In this document: positions 11,173 to 23,300 of the stretch, one piece after another
Layout: the number at the start of each line of letters is the position of its first letter
Position numbering within the stretch: the stretch's first letter is position 1
NCBI GenBank assembly: GCA_045837725.1
Contig: JBEWZL010000127.1
Span: forward strand, 62,001-126,000
DNA length: 64,000 nt
Origin: Vermamoeba vermiformis
Taxonomy: Eukaryota > Tubulinea > Echinamoebida
Direction of reading: 5' to 3'
The notes under the pieces: model-generated
What the model was told of the DNA's origin: nothing
Database searches by the model: none
Seen by the model: only the letters and a program-made list of their open reading frames with translations
Made by a program: the position numbers and the translations under genes

Positions 11173-14100
11173 TTAAGCAAATTGTTCAGCATAGAACTCG
11201 TAGAGCATCGGTGTTTGCTTGAATTTTCGGATGAAGTCTTCCACCATCGCACGTCGAATAAGAGGCCTAGCAGAAGGTTCGTTAGAAATACTGTGACATT
11301 TATATTGACATGTCATTGCACTTACGGCTTAGCAGTCTCGCGCTCTCGTTCGAGAATAGCACCGTTGATGGCAGTCTGTCGAATCAGCGTGGCAAGAGTG
11401 TGACGCGTGACGACATTCTCGTCAGTCAATGGACCGAGCAATGAGCGCTGTGCAAAGGTAAGTAACGGGCCTAGATATAGATAATAAAGGAGGTACTTAC
11501 ATCTTTGTCGTACAAGATGCGCACGCGGTAGAGTTCATTGTTGAGCGGCACAACGAGCAGCTTGATGGCAGCGCGGAAGTGATTGGCGAACACGAGGTCG
11601 TTGTATTCAGTGATGTTCTCCATCCAAATGATCAAGACACGGTCCAAATAGATCAGATTGCGCTTGTGTTCTTGATCGCTATCGAGTACATCGTGAGTTC
11701 GGGCCTAATAAATCATTCTAACCTGGTGACTTACGTGTTGTGCAATGTCGGCATCATCGTGGCCACGTGGAACACGACTTCAGTGCTGTAAGTAGCGTGA
11801 TAACGAGTGGTAGGACCAGTGACATCCGGTCTCAAACCACCCTTGAAGCCAACGTGTTTTTGCAAGTCAATTTCCCAGCCGAGATTGTTGATGAAGTTGT
11901 GGTACTCCAACGAACAGTCCTGAGGCTCTTGAACGAACAAGTCGCGGTCTGACTTCTTGCCGCGCTTCCAGTACAAGACACCAATGGTGTAGCACTCACG
12001 TTCAACAGCCATGTCGAGCTGTTGGAAAGCGTGGCTGAAGTTCTCGTTGATCTTGATGCCGCTGAATCTGTCTCGGATGTTGATCTCCAAGAAACCAGCG
12101 TGACTCAAGAACAAGCGAGTCGGAGTGCTGTCCAGCGAGGTGTCAATGGAGGGCAGAGCTGGTTGACGCATAGTAACGTCGCAGTCAAGACTAACAGTAG
12201 GATTAATGAAAAGTTGGGCAAACCAAAGAGCTAAATGTACATACCCGAATTTGCGTTGTTTGAGCACATTCTTCTCTTGTTCAGTGCGCTCCTTAGCCTT
12301 GCGAGTGATCATGTCGTGTTTGCGACGCTCTTCTTCGCCCAAAAAGCTGAACAGATCTTCCAAGAACATGGGGTCAATGGGTCTAATAGATGTCAGTAAA
12401 ACGCTTAATTAGCCTTGGCCTGTTCACGTACTCAGTGGGAGGAGTGTCTAAGATGTTCTTGTTGTTCTCTTTGGGCACGTAATTCGAGGCGGCATTTTGA
12501 GGTTGAGGGAACTTCAAGTTCATGTTCCACGCGTATTTGCCAGTCATGTCACGAGTGATGGCAGTGACCTTGAAGTTGCCGGTGCCTATGAGAAGCATTA
12601 AATGAGGGTTCATTCAGCAATACAGCACTACTCACCAGGATCTCTTGGGTGTCTGATCAAGCTGAGAATGTTCGTGTCGGACACGTAGACAGACAGCGAG
12701 GAGTCCTGAATGCTCATTAGCAAGGGCTGCAATGAAGGAAAGATAGCTTACCTTGACGTTGTTCAAGACTTGGAGTTCATTGGCCTGACTGCTGACAGCG
12801 GTAGGACCAAACTTGCTCATCGGGAATGTGTCGAGCTTGGTCAACAAGTTCAAAATGAGCATCTCGGAGACTTCACGAATGGCCTGGGTGGGATCGAAGT
12901 AATACTGCTCGTTGCTGACAATCGCTTGAGGAGCACCACCGCCACCACCTTGCTGTTGGAGTTCAGCACGTTGTTGCGTCAAGGTTTGAATTTGTTGCGA
13001 GTTCATTGGCAGCACACCTTTGCGGCCAGTGAGACCAATCTCAGCGATCTCAAACACGCGGTACAACAGGCCCTTGTTGTCTTCGAGAGGACCGACTTCG
13101 TTCTGTTGCTTTAACAACCATTGACCTTGCATGGCCCATTCACCAATGCAGTTGTAGCAATTGATGATCAAATCTTCGTCGAGCTTGCCTTCTTTGGCTT
13201 GTTTCTTAATTTGAAGTTCCAAGTAGTTGCACAACTCGCGCACAACAACAGCGGCGACCTCCTGTAAGATAGATCGTTAGTCTATTTAAGATAATAGCTC
13301 TCAGACGACGTACAGCGTTGTCTTTGGCCAAGTGAGGGTACAGCTTGGCAAGGTCATAGAGAGCCTTCAGAGCTGAAAGAATGACAGTAGTGGTCCAGAC
13401 TTCAGGCTGCGAGGTGATTTTTTGAATGAGAGTGGTGATGTACGCTTGAGGGAAGTGATTCACGGCCTCGTGATTGACCGACTCGTAAATGAACTCCAAG
13501 CACAACCAAATCAAGAGCTTCTTGTTTTCATCATCGGGCTCCTTACGCAAGTTGCCTAAGAGCACATCTCGAAGTTTTTTCAACTGATGGAAGGTTAGGT
13601 CAGTTTGTCAACAAACTTGAGATCATTATACGTACGTCTTCGTAAGTGTTGTAACCCAAGGGCTCGATGAGATGTTTAGAAGCCTTGAAGCCAGCAGTCT
13701 TGTAAATAGGGGGCAAAGTAAGCATGTAGCTAGCAATCTTGTAACAAGCACGGCGAAGGTCGTGAGCTGGAGCCTTAATGCGCTCAAGACGAGACCAGCC
13801 AGGCTCTACCAACACACGTTGAATAGAATTCAAATACGCAGGGAGAAGAATGCGCGAGCCCTTAAGTTCTGAGGGGAAGAGGGCAGTGCTGGCACGAATA
13901 ATAACGTCCATCAGAGAGTTGTCTTGTTGGATACCCTAATACATCATTAGCTTGGCATTTATGCTATAGTTATTCGTACCATTTCAATGCCACGGTAAAA
14001 TGAGGCCAAGTACTCGGGCAAGAAGTCCGTGTCACTCTTGCCAGTGAACAAAGCCAAAAGTGATTCAAAGGCTTCAGCTTTACCGCGCTCGAAGCCAGGT

Positions 14101-15977
14101 CTGTAGATGTTGGCAGCATCGAGCAAGAATTCGCCAAAGATGTGCAAAATAATGTTGCCATCAGGAGGACGAGGAGTCTAAAAGTGACACGTGTCAACGA
14201 TCAAATACCAAGAATAAAATCACTTACATTCTCGCCGAGTCTGTTCTTGCCAACAGCGAGGAACATTGACACGAGATTGCGAACACCTTTCATGGCTTCG
14301 TAGTAGATGTCTGGTTCAGCGAGCTGTTCCAAGTCTCCTAACAAATCTGTTCGTGAAGTTAAGGACAAATAACGATCAGTGCTAGTACTGCTCGTCTATT
14401 GGCCTTAGATAATCGTGAAAAAGGATACGCAACAAACGGTACCAGGCGTAAGTGATGTACTCGGACTCTAAAATCATCGGCAAGTCACTCGGACCCAAAC
14501 TAAAATACGGTGTTGGTACTTCGCGCGTGGAATATCTTCACTGGTACTTACATGGCGACGTTGATCTTGGGGTCCTTGCTGACGTACAAGTAACGCAACA
14601 GGGCATTAGTGAATCCGTTGCAAGTGAAGTTCCACTGCATGATGACAGGAATGCGGTGTCTCCAAGTCATGATCAGTTCTTTCAACTTCTTCCACATCCA
14701 GTCGTCAGTAGTACCTGATCTGATCCACAACGAAAATAACACCTAATTGCGCATATTTAGAATCAGTAAAGTGATGTCAGAAAATAATCCAAAAAAATCT
14801 ATTTTGACAGATCTTCAAATGTGAATTCCACCGTAAATTGTTACGAAGATCGAATCAACCATACAAGTCCATTATAGATGTAGGTCATATTAATTAGCTT
14901 GTATAATCGTGTTGACTTTACCTTGATGAGTTGCGGGCACAACATGGTCGCTAGCGGTGATTGATCTTCAGGGGCTTTGAGCAAATGGTCGCAAATACCG
15001 AGAAGAATTTTCAACATGGTGTGCCAGGCTTCGAGAGTGAATTTAGGACCGAGTTCACGGCCTGCTGACTCAAAGATCTCGAGCACCGTTGAGCACAGTT
15101 TGGCGTGGGCCTCTGTCACGGGTGTTTTACCAACTGCAGGGCGAGGGCTGAATAGCAATGAGAAGTGCTTGAATATTTTCTGTAATAGGACAGCATTAGT
15201 TTAGGCGAGACAACCATTTCAATTCGGTCCAAAAATAAACAATATTCAGGGTCATAAGAACGTGCGTTTATAGAACAATGTGGGTTAAAAATAAATGTAT
15301 ATCATGCCTCGTTGATATGGATGAATGAGAGGCATTATTGCAATAATGAAAGGAAAATTCAATTTCAGATGCGAAGTTCCAAATTGAAACATGATAGAAT
15401 TAAATACGCTAAAGTAAATTTAGAGAAACGAATAATTTGTTTTGGTTGAACAAATAAATGATAATAAAGCAGTTTGGATTTGTTTCGAAATTTTGGGGCT
15501 CTACATACCAAATAAACGTATTCTTCTTCAGCCATCACAGGCAATGGTCTACGACCCAAATCATGTTCAAATAACCATCGTCTATATAAGTCCGTCACTT
15601 TGCTGATAATAGGTGCATCCTCAACATCCAAACCGAAGGCCTGTCCGACAGTCTCCATAATTACTTTGACGTGCTGAGAGCTTGTCAATCGCATAGTCGC
15701 CTCTGGGTCATTTAATAAGTGCTCTACGCAGTCTCTGGCCATATTTCGGCGGATCTCCTTCGGAAAGGCCAAAAATACACCAGATTCTGCATCAATAAAT
15801 TGTTAGTGATATAAAATAAATTATTACACAATTTAATAATTAATATGTGCACAAAGGCATCATTTATCTCGAGTATGAATTTTGGTTAAAATTTAAACTG
15901 TCACTTGTTGGATGTGCCGACAACTCACCAGGATCGGCCTGAATAAAGCCGAGCTTAAGAATCCAATCTAGAAACAT
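11173..15977 (-). CDS. RalGAP subunit beta-like (HEAT-like region plus RapGAP domain)
   Basis: Homologue of the beta subunit of the RalGAP complex, which with an alpha subunit forms a tuberin-like GAP. About 1,130 residues in some 16 exons. The N-terminus (MFLDWILKLGFIQADPESGV, then FPKEIRRNMARDCVEHLL) matches the start of animal RALGAPB, as does YVYLKIFKHFSLLFSPRPAV. A long helical middle precedes the RapGAP region: ECYTIGVLYWKRGKKSDRDL, YHNFINNLGWEIDLQKHVGF, EVVFHVATMMP, VLIIWMENITEYND, YRVRILYDK and LATLIRQTAINGAI. Where catalytic RapGAPs have HIGND, this protein reads KRNLIYLDRV, so the asparagine thumb is missing, as in RalGAP-beta. Reading frames on either side of the intron near 11700-11740 do not agree by one base. 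Start ATG at 15977. Confidence 0.88.
14185..14196. repeat. TGACACGTGTCA palindrome (intronic)
   Basis: Exact 12-bp palindrome with a CACGTG core, inside an intron of the RalGAP-beta-like gene. One of seven exact copies in this window. Confidence 0.7.
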
Positions 15978-16109
15978 GTTTGTATCCCTAGATGTGTGGT
16001 GCTTCGATATCGGTCGCGCATAAAATTGAAATTTGGTGGATGTCACAATTTCTTGCCAACAAACAAAAAAACAACCACAGCTTGTTATATTTATTCGTAG
16101 TAATTAATA
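15978..16109. promoter_or_regulatory. Compact divergent promoter region
   Basis: Only 132 bases separate the start codons of the RalGAP-beta-like gene (-) and the WWE-BRCT gene (+), so the two promoters are shared or overlap. No TATA element or known motif is obvious. Confidence 0.5.
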
Positions 16110-18293
16110 ATGGCTGCACAGTGGTTCTGGAAAAACGATCAAGACAAGTGGGTGCCTTATGACGCCAAAGTTAGCGCCAAGATCGAGAAAGAATATAAAC
16201 TGGGCCGCAAGAGCTGTGCTGTAGATGACGAGCGCTTCGTTGATATTCTCAACTTGTTGCAACGGCGCAGAGATGATATCTCCAAGTGCAGATTGGTCAA
16301 GCGAGAGGAACCTTTGCCGCTCAGCGAGTACGTGTTTTTATTGCTGGGCGATAAGCTTATGGACACTTGGGAGGACGATATTACTAAGCATGGTGGATTA
16401 ATTACTGAATATCTCACTGATAAGGTAGATCTGAATTCGAATTATTAAAAATATTTTTATTAGAAATCAAATGTTATCAGTAATCATCAATCATACTAAT
16501 GCATTATTTTTAAAATTATTTTCAAGCTATTCTAGCTTCGAAGGAGTGGATTCGACGAATTTTACTTATCTTTTCTGTTAAGGTCACGCACGTTGTAGTC
16601 GTCAAATCAGAAGTCAAAAAGCATAACAAGAAATTACAAGAAGCCCAAAAATTGAGCAAACCAATTGTAAACGAAGACTATTTGCATCAGATCATCAAAA
16701 CAGATTTGGGCGGGAACGACACGGACCCTGGAGATTTCGAAGTAGTACGTGCATATTGACTCCCGAGATAGATTTTAATCGATTTGTTTAATATGGCGTT
16801 CTAATTCCTTTTTCGCGCAGGAAGTCGAGGAAGAAGGTCAGCAGCCGAGTCATAAGACGCCTTATTGATCATCTCTAACTAACACTTTACAGTCGTGAAG
16901 ACCAAGCCCAAAGCAGCGAGCAAGTCAGATGTCGATGCGATGGAAGTGGACGAACAAGACGGACAAGCAGTTGACAGCAAGAAAGCCACCATTGATTTGG
17001 CGAAATGTACGTGAAGAGAGCTCAATGCTCTATAATAGTCTTATATCACTCACATGCACTCTCTAGGCCCAGCACGCATCAACAGCAAGTGGATGGGCAT
17101 GCACAATCCCAAGCAAGGCAAAGCAGTCTCGTTCGTGTTCATTGTGACACTCGTCACTGCCACTGGTCGATTCATGGCCTGTGCCTCATGGCCCACTCGC
17201 AAGGGTCTGCAGTTGCATTTGCAGGTACTATAATTGCACGCACACTATATATATTCTAATTACTAGTGAAAATGTCATTTTTTTTGGATCGCGTGTTCTC
17301 TGCCATGCAGATCTGACACAGCAGTATTTACCATAATTTCCTATAGGGTAATATTAAGCCAGACTGGTCATTTGTATTGCACGCGCTAGATCCGAGTGTT
17401 GAGGAGACTACTTGGACTGGAAAAGTGAGCGAGAAGTCTATCAGCGGCAACATTGAGGGCCTCGAAGGACCAGCTGCATTCACCCTCAGTCCCACGACGA
17501 AAGATGGTATGTCATATTTACTTATATATCTAAATTAGGCAATTAGAAATAGATATCTATTATTTTGTTATCCGTTGAAATCTTAGCCTTTTAAAGCAAG
17601 TGCCATGCAAATTTGACATTTTAGTCGCGTGCACCTGCACGTTAACTAACAGAAGTATTGCGTTGTTTGAATTCACTTGTTATGATGCTCAATGCAAATC
17701 TATTAATACTGCCTTCTGTCATATTAATTGATTAATTACGTACGCGTCTGTAATGTTTCCAATTTGACACGAAGCACATCCCTGCTTCAACCAGCAGATC
17801 TGATAGTGTTTTCGACTGACCTATATATTTACTTATACATGACAGAGATAATATGCATTAAAAGTTCCTTGCAAATCATTTTGTTGTTCGAAAAGTCATT
17901 GTGAATTAAACTGGCGCGTGGCGAGGTCTAACAAAATTTATGTATTTAGAGCCCGCATCTCTGGCATTCTTGCAGCCCAATACAGTCGTCAAGGGTGTTA
18001 TGATGCAAGAGTACCCCTTCGACTTCACAGTCTCGAAGAAACAAGCCACGAAGAACAAATCCACGGTGGAAGGCACATTTGTGTGGCCCACCATCTCGAA
18101 CAACAAAACAGCGGTCGAAGGTACATGCGACGGAGCTACATTCGAGTTTGGCGAAGTCAAGCTGTTGGAGGGCAATGACGTGCAAGTGCCGGTCAGTTAC
18201 GTCGGCAAATACAACAGCGCATCCAAGTCAGTGTCGGGCACTTTCAAGAGCGATGACGGCGATGCGCAAGGTCGATTTGAGTTCAGCGTGTAA
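16110..18293 (+). CDS. WWE-BRCT protein
   Basis: Likely a nuclear poly(ADP-ribose)-linked DNA-damage or signalling protein. The start is a WWE domain (residues about 4-65: WFWKNDQDKWVPYDAK ... DDERFVDILNLLQRRRD...RLVKRE), the fold that binds iso-ADP-ribose. It is followed by a BRCT domain (LMDTWEDDITKHGGLITEYL, THVVVVKSE, PIVNEDYLHQII). An acidic linker (DVDAMEVDEQDG) leads to about 220 residues of beta-rich sequence I do not recognise (WPTRKGLQLHLQ...; YVGKYNSASKSVSG). No PARP catalytic signature is visible. Eight exons; the intron at about 17508-17947 is unusually long at roughly 440 bases. WWE and BRCT are both found in PARP-family proteins, so this may be a reader lacking the catalytic unit. 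Confidence 0.82.
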
Positions 18294-18742
18294 TTAATAT
18301 GAATATGTGGTAAATAGTTCTTTCAAATTATTCCTTGGCGCGGATGGGGTAAGGCCCGGAAGACCACGACCAGATCTCCGTTTGGACCACACAATTTACA
18401 AATCGATAGCTATTTTTGGCGTAAGTAACATTATGATCTGCTGTCATCTTTAATTACGAATTTATTTGTCCGGTTCGGAGGTTTCCTTTTTAGAGAAAGT
18501 CGCGCGATCTACATGCCCTAAATACAATCGCAACGTGAACAAATAGTAAATTTAAAACCTACAAGGTAAGCACAACAGCTAACTGCAATGCGATCAAATC
18601 TTGAATGATTTTCTGAAATTGAACGAATTTTATGGAGATTTAGACATTTTTAAGCTGCAGAAACTTGGTCTGAGCTCAATACTTTCTTTTAGGACGTAAG
18701 AAGAGGTGCAACGTACTTAAATTTCTACGTAATTGTTTCGCA
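18294..18742. other. Intergenic region with likely 5'-UTR intron
   Basis: About 450 bases before the F-box/LamG-like gene. A good intron (donor GTAAGC at 18565, acceptor TTTTAG at 18692, internal GCTAAC) suggests a spliced 5' UTR for that gene. I see no coding exon. Confidence 0.4.
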
Positions 18743-20230
18743 ATGGACTGTCTACCCTCTGAATTGTTGGTGCAGATCGTGTCCGAACTGGATGACAACA
18801 CGCAGCTAACAAACATGAGGCTAGCCAGCAGAGAGTGGTATAGAGCGCTGAATAGAGATGGTAAGATATTTATTCATGCCAATCGGTGATCATTGGACCG
18901 ATTCGGATCAATTCAACCGTCAAGCGGGTTCCGAAATATCGAAATTAAGCAGACAAATAGACACCCCTTGACAATCTAGAATTATTAGCATTATTACTTT
19001 ACATTTTTAATGCTGCAAAATCGGATCCCGAATTAATTAACAAATGTTAATTTGTATTATCTTCAGAATTTTGGCGCTTACTCTGCGAGAAGGTATATGG
19101 TCCATGCCGACAACAATTATTGACCTATGGTTCGTATAAGAACATGTTTTTACAACTTGGTAAGTAAAATCAATTTCGCATCTGTTACGCGACTTTGGAT
19201 AAATATCAACGTCTTCATTAAATAGAGACATCTGGAATATACATGGACTCGAACAATCCTGATAATCCTACTCTTGCATTGCCTGAGCAAACCAGAGCGA
19301 ATCTGACCTCTGGATTCACCCTCAGTTTCTGGATTTACTTGTTCAAAGACGTTGTGCACGAGAATAGACAACATAACTCATACAGAACCCTTGTTCAATC
19401 GCCCGGTCTATTCTCTCTTTACTTACGGCCTTATGATAACAGTGTAGTGTTGATCGTGCCTGATCCTGAAAGCGAATCTGGTGTACGCTATGTAAGATAC
19501 TCAAATAGTGGAAGGTCTGACGCTAATACACTCTTCATTTAGAAAATCAATACGTGGCAAGAACTAGTGCCCTTGCAATGGAATCACGTTGTATTCTCTT
19601 TCGATGCCGCTTCAAATCGTACTTTGACACGTGTCAACGGTGTGTCAGACACTGTCATCGATCCAAATGTCAAACAACTGCTGTTCAAGCGCTGGGACAC
19701 GCGCATTCAACAAGCTGGCACCGCTCCGTTGCCGCGTAGTGAGGGCATTCTTCGTTCACTGAAAATTCTGTCCCCTCACATTGACGCCGAAGAGCCGCTC
19801 TTGACACGCAGCAAACCTCGCGAAATCTTGACTCCTCAAGAGCGCACTGAGAAGGCCCGCACAATTATGGCTACACAAGAAGCAGGTATTGTCGTTCTAA
19901 TGCTATATACACTCAAGACTCACGTGCGTGACAGTTGAGTTTTCATTCGGTGGTGGCTGTTGGGTGTGTGACTTGTGTCGTCAAGGTGTGATTAAGAAGG
20001 TGCACTACGACTGCACTGAGTGCTCGCTCGATGTCTGTGGCCAGTGCTGGAAGAAGGCTGTGTGGACTGTGCCTTACGATCGGCATGTAAAATCTCAATT
20101 CGAGTACATGCAATCTGACCTCTTGATTAGTGGCTGCCAACACACGCTGTTCTATCAGTTAAAGAATCCTCGTCAAGTAATTTGTGACATTACTTCTCGT
20201 GATCCTGCGATAGCAGTTAATATTGAATAA
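18743..20230 (+). CDS. F-box / LamG-like / ZZ-type zinc-finger protein
   Basis: Probable SCF ubiquitin-ligase substrate receptor with a lectin-like fold. About 410 residues. An N-terminal F-box (MDCLPSELLVQIVSELDDNT...LASREWYRALNRD, then EFWRLLCEKVYG) is followed by a concanavalin-A/laminin-G-3-like beta sandwich (FTLSFWIYLFKD, SPGLFSLYLRPYDNS, LQWNHVVFSFDAASNRTLTRVNGV). The C-terminus has CDLCRQGVIKKVHYDCTEC and DVCGQCW, the C-x2-C spacing of a ZZ-type finger. There is no signal peptide, so the sandwich domain is cytosolic. One TGACACGTGTCA lies in an exon at 19625-19636. Five introns; stop at 20228-20230, converging on the large membrane-repeat gene. Confidence 0.82.
19625..19636. repeat. 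TGACACGTGTCA palindrome (exonic)
   Basis: Exact copy of the palindrome, inside coding sequence of the F-box/LamG-like gene (encodes part of LTRVNG). It is the only exact copy not in an intron. Confidence 0.6.
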
Positions 20231-20354
20231 AATGAATGAATGAATTAACCGAAAATTTGTTCAAGAGCGCTCCAAAGTCGAGTGCTACTCTTAGTGAGGA
20301 ATTTGTGATGCTTAAGTTGGAGTAGTTTCTTTGTATTTATTTGGATGTATACAT

Positions 20355-23300
20355 TTAACGTTTTCCTTTGTTGATCTCGTCATACGTGTCCTTCACAATG
20401 CTGTAACCGCGGCGCATGAGCAACAATGAGAAGAAAGCAGCTGGGACCCACGGCACCCAGGTCTTGACTTGCATGAAGTACGGTACGATGAGTGGCCAGC
20501 ACATCCACAACAAACTGATGGGAATTAATGTCAAGTCACCAACAGCTCCAAATTTGTGCGTGAAAATTGTTGCTTTGCGCAAGAATCCTCTGTTGGCGTT
20601 GAACATCATAATCGCTTTGGCGACTAAAAACTTGCCAAATGACGCAATGGCACGCCAGAGCTTAACGAGCACGTTCTTTACGGTACCAAACACGACCTTC
20701 AAGCCCTTGTAAATGACTCGCAAGACGGCGAGCACCACGCCTCTGAAGAAGAACGCCAAGACGTCACGCGTCATGTAGGCCATCATTACATAGCCGAGGA
20801 ACGGATTGTAGTGCCATCTAGCGTGACAGAAGCTGCATCAATAATAATGTTAGACCAAATTTTGGAATTCACGGTTGTCACGACTTACTAGGAGTATGTG
20901 TTGAACCACACCAGTCCGTGGTTGACACAGTTCACAATCAAGAGGACGGCCAGTGCGGGCAGATAAGTCAACCACCAAGTGCAATAGAACGCAGCGAACT
21001 GATGCAACTTGTAACACATCCAGCTGGTGACACATGTTAGAATCGCTAGTTAAATGCAGGCACTGAGTACTTACAAGAATCCAACCACTTCAGCGCCAGC
21101 GTACGTTGTGAATAACAAACTGCGCACAAAGCTGAAGAGTCCAAGACGAATGCCGCCAAGGCGAATTAAGTAGAGTACAAGAGCACCTAACAATTGAATC
21201 AGTTCGTGCACGGCTGCGGTCCAATCAACGTGACTTACGGGCATAGATTTGAATGATGAGCAAGTCTGCAGCGAGCACAACCAATACCGTCAGCAAGATG
21301 CCATAACAGTATGAGTGAGCGTTCCACCAGCTCAATGGACCCAAGAACTCGGGCAGAGTTCTACCTCCAGTCCGCAGAATGTCCAAGGTCAACGGCATTG
21401 TAGTGCGGTCATAGCGAGCAATGGAGATGACCAAGGCTCGATTGTACATAACGAAGTATATCATCGGGTAGAAGAGGACTCCCAAGAGCTGTATTGTGTG
21501 GTGTGAGAAGAGGTCGAGAACAACATTCTTGCTGCGTACCTTGAATGGAATGAGGAAGAAGTGGTGAATATGCTTCCAGGCCTTGAAGTGCTCATCGCTA
21601 ATGAGGTAATCGTAGCCTCGGCGATAAGTGTACAGCTCCTCATCGACGCCCATGCCTGTCACTAACTCGCCGTAGAAGACACGGAGATTGCTGCCTTTAG
21701 CTCGTTTGAGCTGATCTCGATTGAAGTCCTTCTCGATCAATGCTTGCCACAGCGAGTCATCGTCACTGACTTGCTTCAAAATCTGATTGCAGAATGAGAG
21801 ACGAGCCAGTGCTTTGGCGGGCAAGTAAGTCATAATCTGTCAAGTGTTAGCACGATATAAAGACAACAAGTCCTTTTCATACCTGAAGAATGACTTCCTG
21901 TGGCACCGCATCAAACAAATTCACGGTTGGTTCAGACTTGCGGAAGAGTCGTGCAAAAATGCGGCGTAAAGCGTCAATTCCAAGCAACTTGGACACGATA
22001 CTCTTATTTTGACTTCTGTAGCGGCGATAGAAAGCCATGGAACGGGAGATGAACGAGTAGATCTGATTGATTGTCGCGAAAATGAAGAGAATCTGTGCGA
22101 TCAACAAGAAGTCGAACAGCCAGTACTTGAATTGTTTGAAGACTGCTTTGTGCTTTCGTGGCGACTAAAACGAGTGTCAGTCATTGTTGCACGCGATATT
22201 GGTATCAGTACCTGTTGCAAGGCTTCGATGAGACGAAGAGATCGCCACAATGTAGCAACAATAATCGAGCCGAGAATGAAGCACACGAGATCTGCTGGGC
22301 CATAGGCAAAGTGACGCAGGACGAGTTTTCGTGCGTGATAGTTGTTGTGTGCCTTGGACACTTGCACGAGCATGATAGGCAGTCTCCAGAAGAATATCAA
22401 CGAGAGGACGAAGAACGGCAGAACAGGCAAATCTTTCACCCAATGCACGAACTCCTTGTTAACGGCTGTCAGGACCTTTTGGTACGTCAAGCCCTGGAAA
22501 CGGCGTTAATATTTTGTCTACATTGCCTCGTTAGACTTACGCTCTTAGCGTATTGACGAATGCGATTGATGGTCGGGATAATGCGCCACAGCGTGCCAAT
22601 GAGGACCACTGACTCTAGCAACAGTCCAAAGTCTCGCAGTGACAAGTGCAGCTGAACGATTACTTCGAGACGACGGTCCTTGGCGTTAGTGAGCTTGAAG
22701 GCACGGTATATCAAGTACACTAATCGCCACGGGGCCAGAACAGTAAGTACGGCAAGCACAAGATAGCTAATGTCGAGCAACAGTTCCTTGAATTGAGTCA
22801 TCACTAAGCCTCTCCATTGCTCGTAAGTGTTTTTCTGGACGGCTATTAGCACGGCACAACGTTGTAATTAGTAAGTAAACATACGCTGTCCATCAAGTAT
22901 TTGAAAGCGATCGGTGCACGCCACAACAAAGTCAACGAGAGCAATGCAAAAGGCACGTCAACTAACAAGCCACCGAATGCAGAGAACATCTCTTGATACA
23001 ACTCCATCAACTCGTCACGAGTTCGCTTCTTCTTTTCAGGATCTTTGATGCGCTGCAAAGATGTTAGTAACTTTATAACTCGTGCACGTTACACTTACTT
23101 CAATTTCAGCCTTCAATATCTTCCACACTTGAGCACGACGCCAGCTCAGCAACAAAATAATGAGCAACACTGCACAAGGTACGTCCAAAAAGACGAGGGC
23201 GGCTTGTTTGGACAATTGAAGTCTACGTCTCCAATACGATTGAAGCTGTGCACGGTTAGTCACATGAAAGTGTACTTTAACTTGTGTTTTTGTTACTTAC

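Noticed and set aside
17905-18185. Alternative open frames over the last WWE-BRCT exon
   Set aside because: Only the frame giving EPASLAFLQPNTVVKG joins the previous exon in phase; the others are shadows.
18330-18420. GC-richer stretch with an ATTTTTGG, resembling a U-snRNA Sm site
   Set aside because: No 5' end of U1, U2, U4 or U5, no flanking stem pair, and no Pol III or snRNA promoter seen. It fits a spliced 5' UTR region.
22009-22556. Plus-strand open frames over the membrane-repeat gene
   Set aside because: They lie opposite verified exons, cross its introns and have no domain signal.
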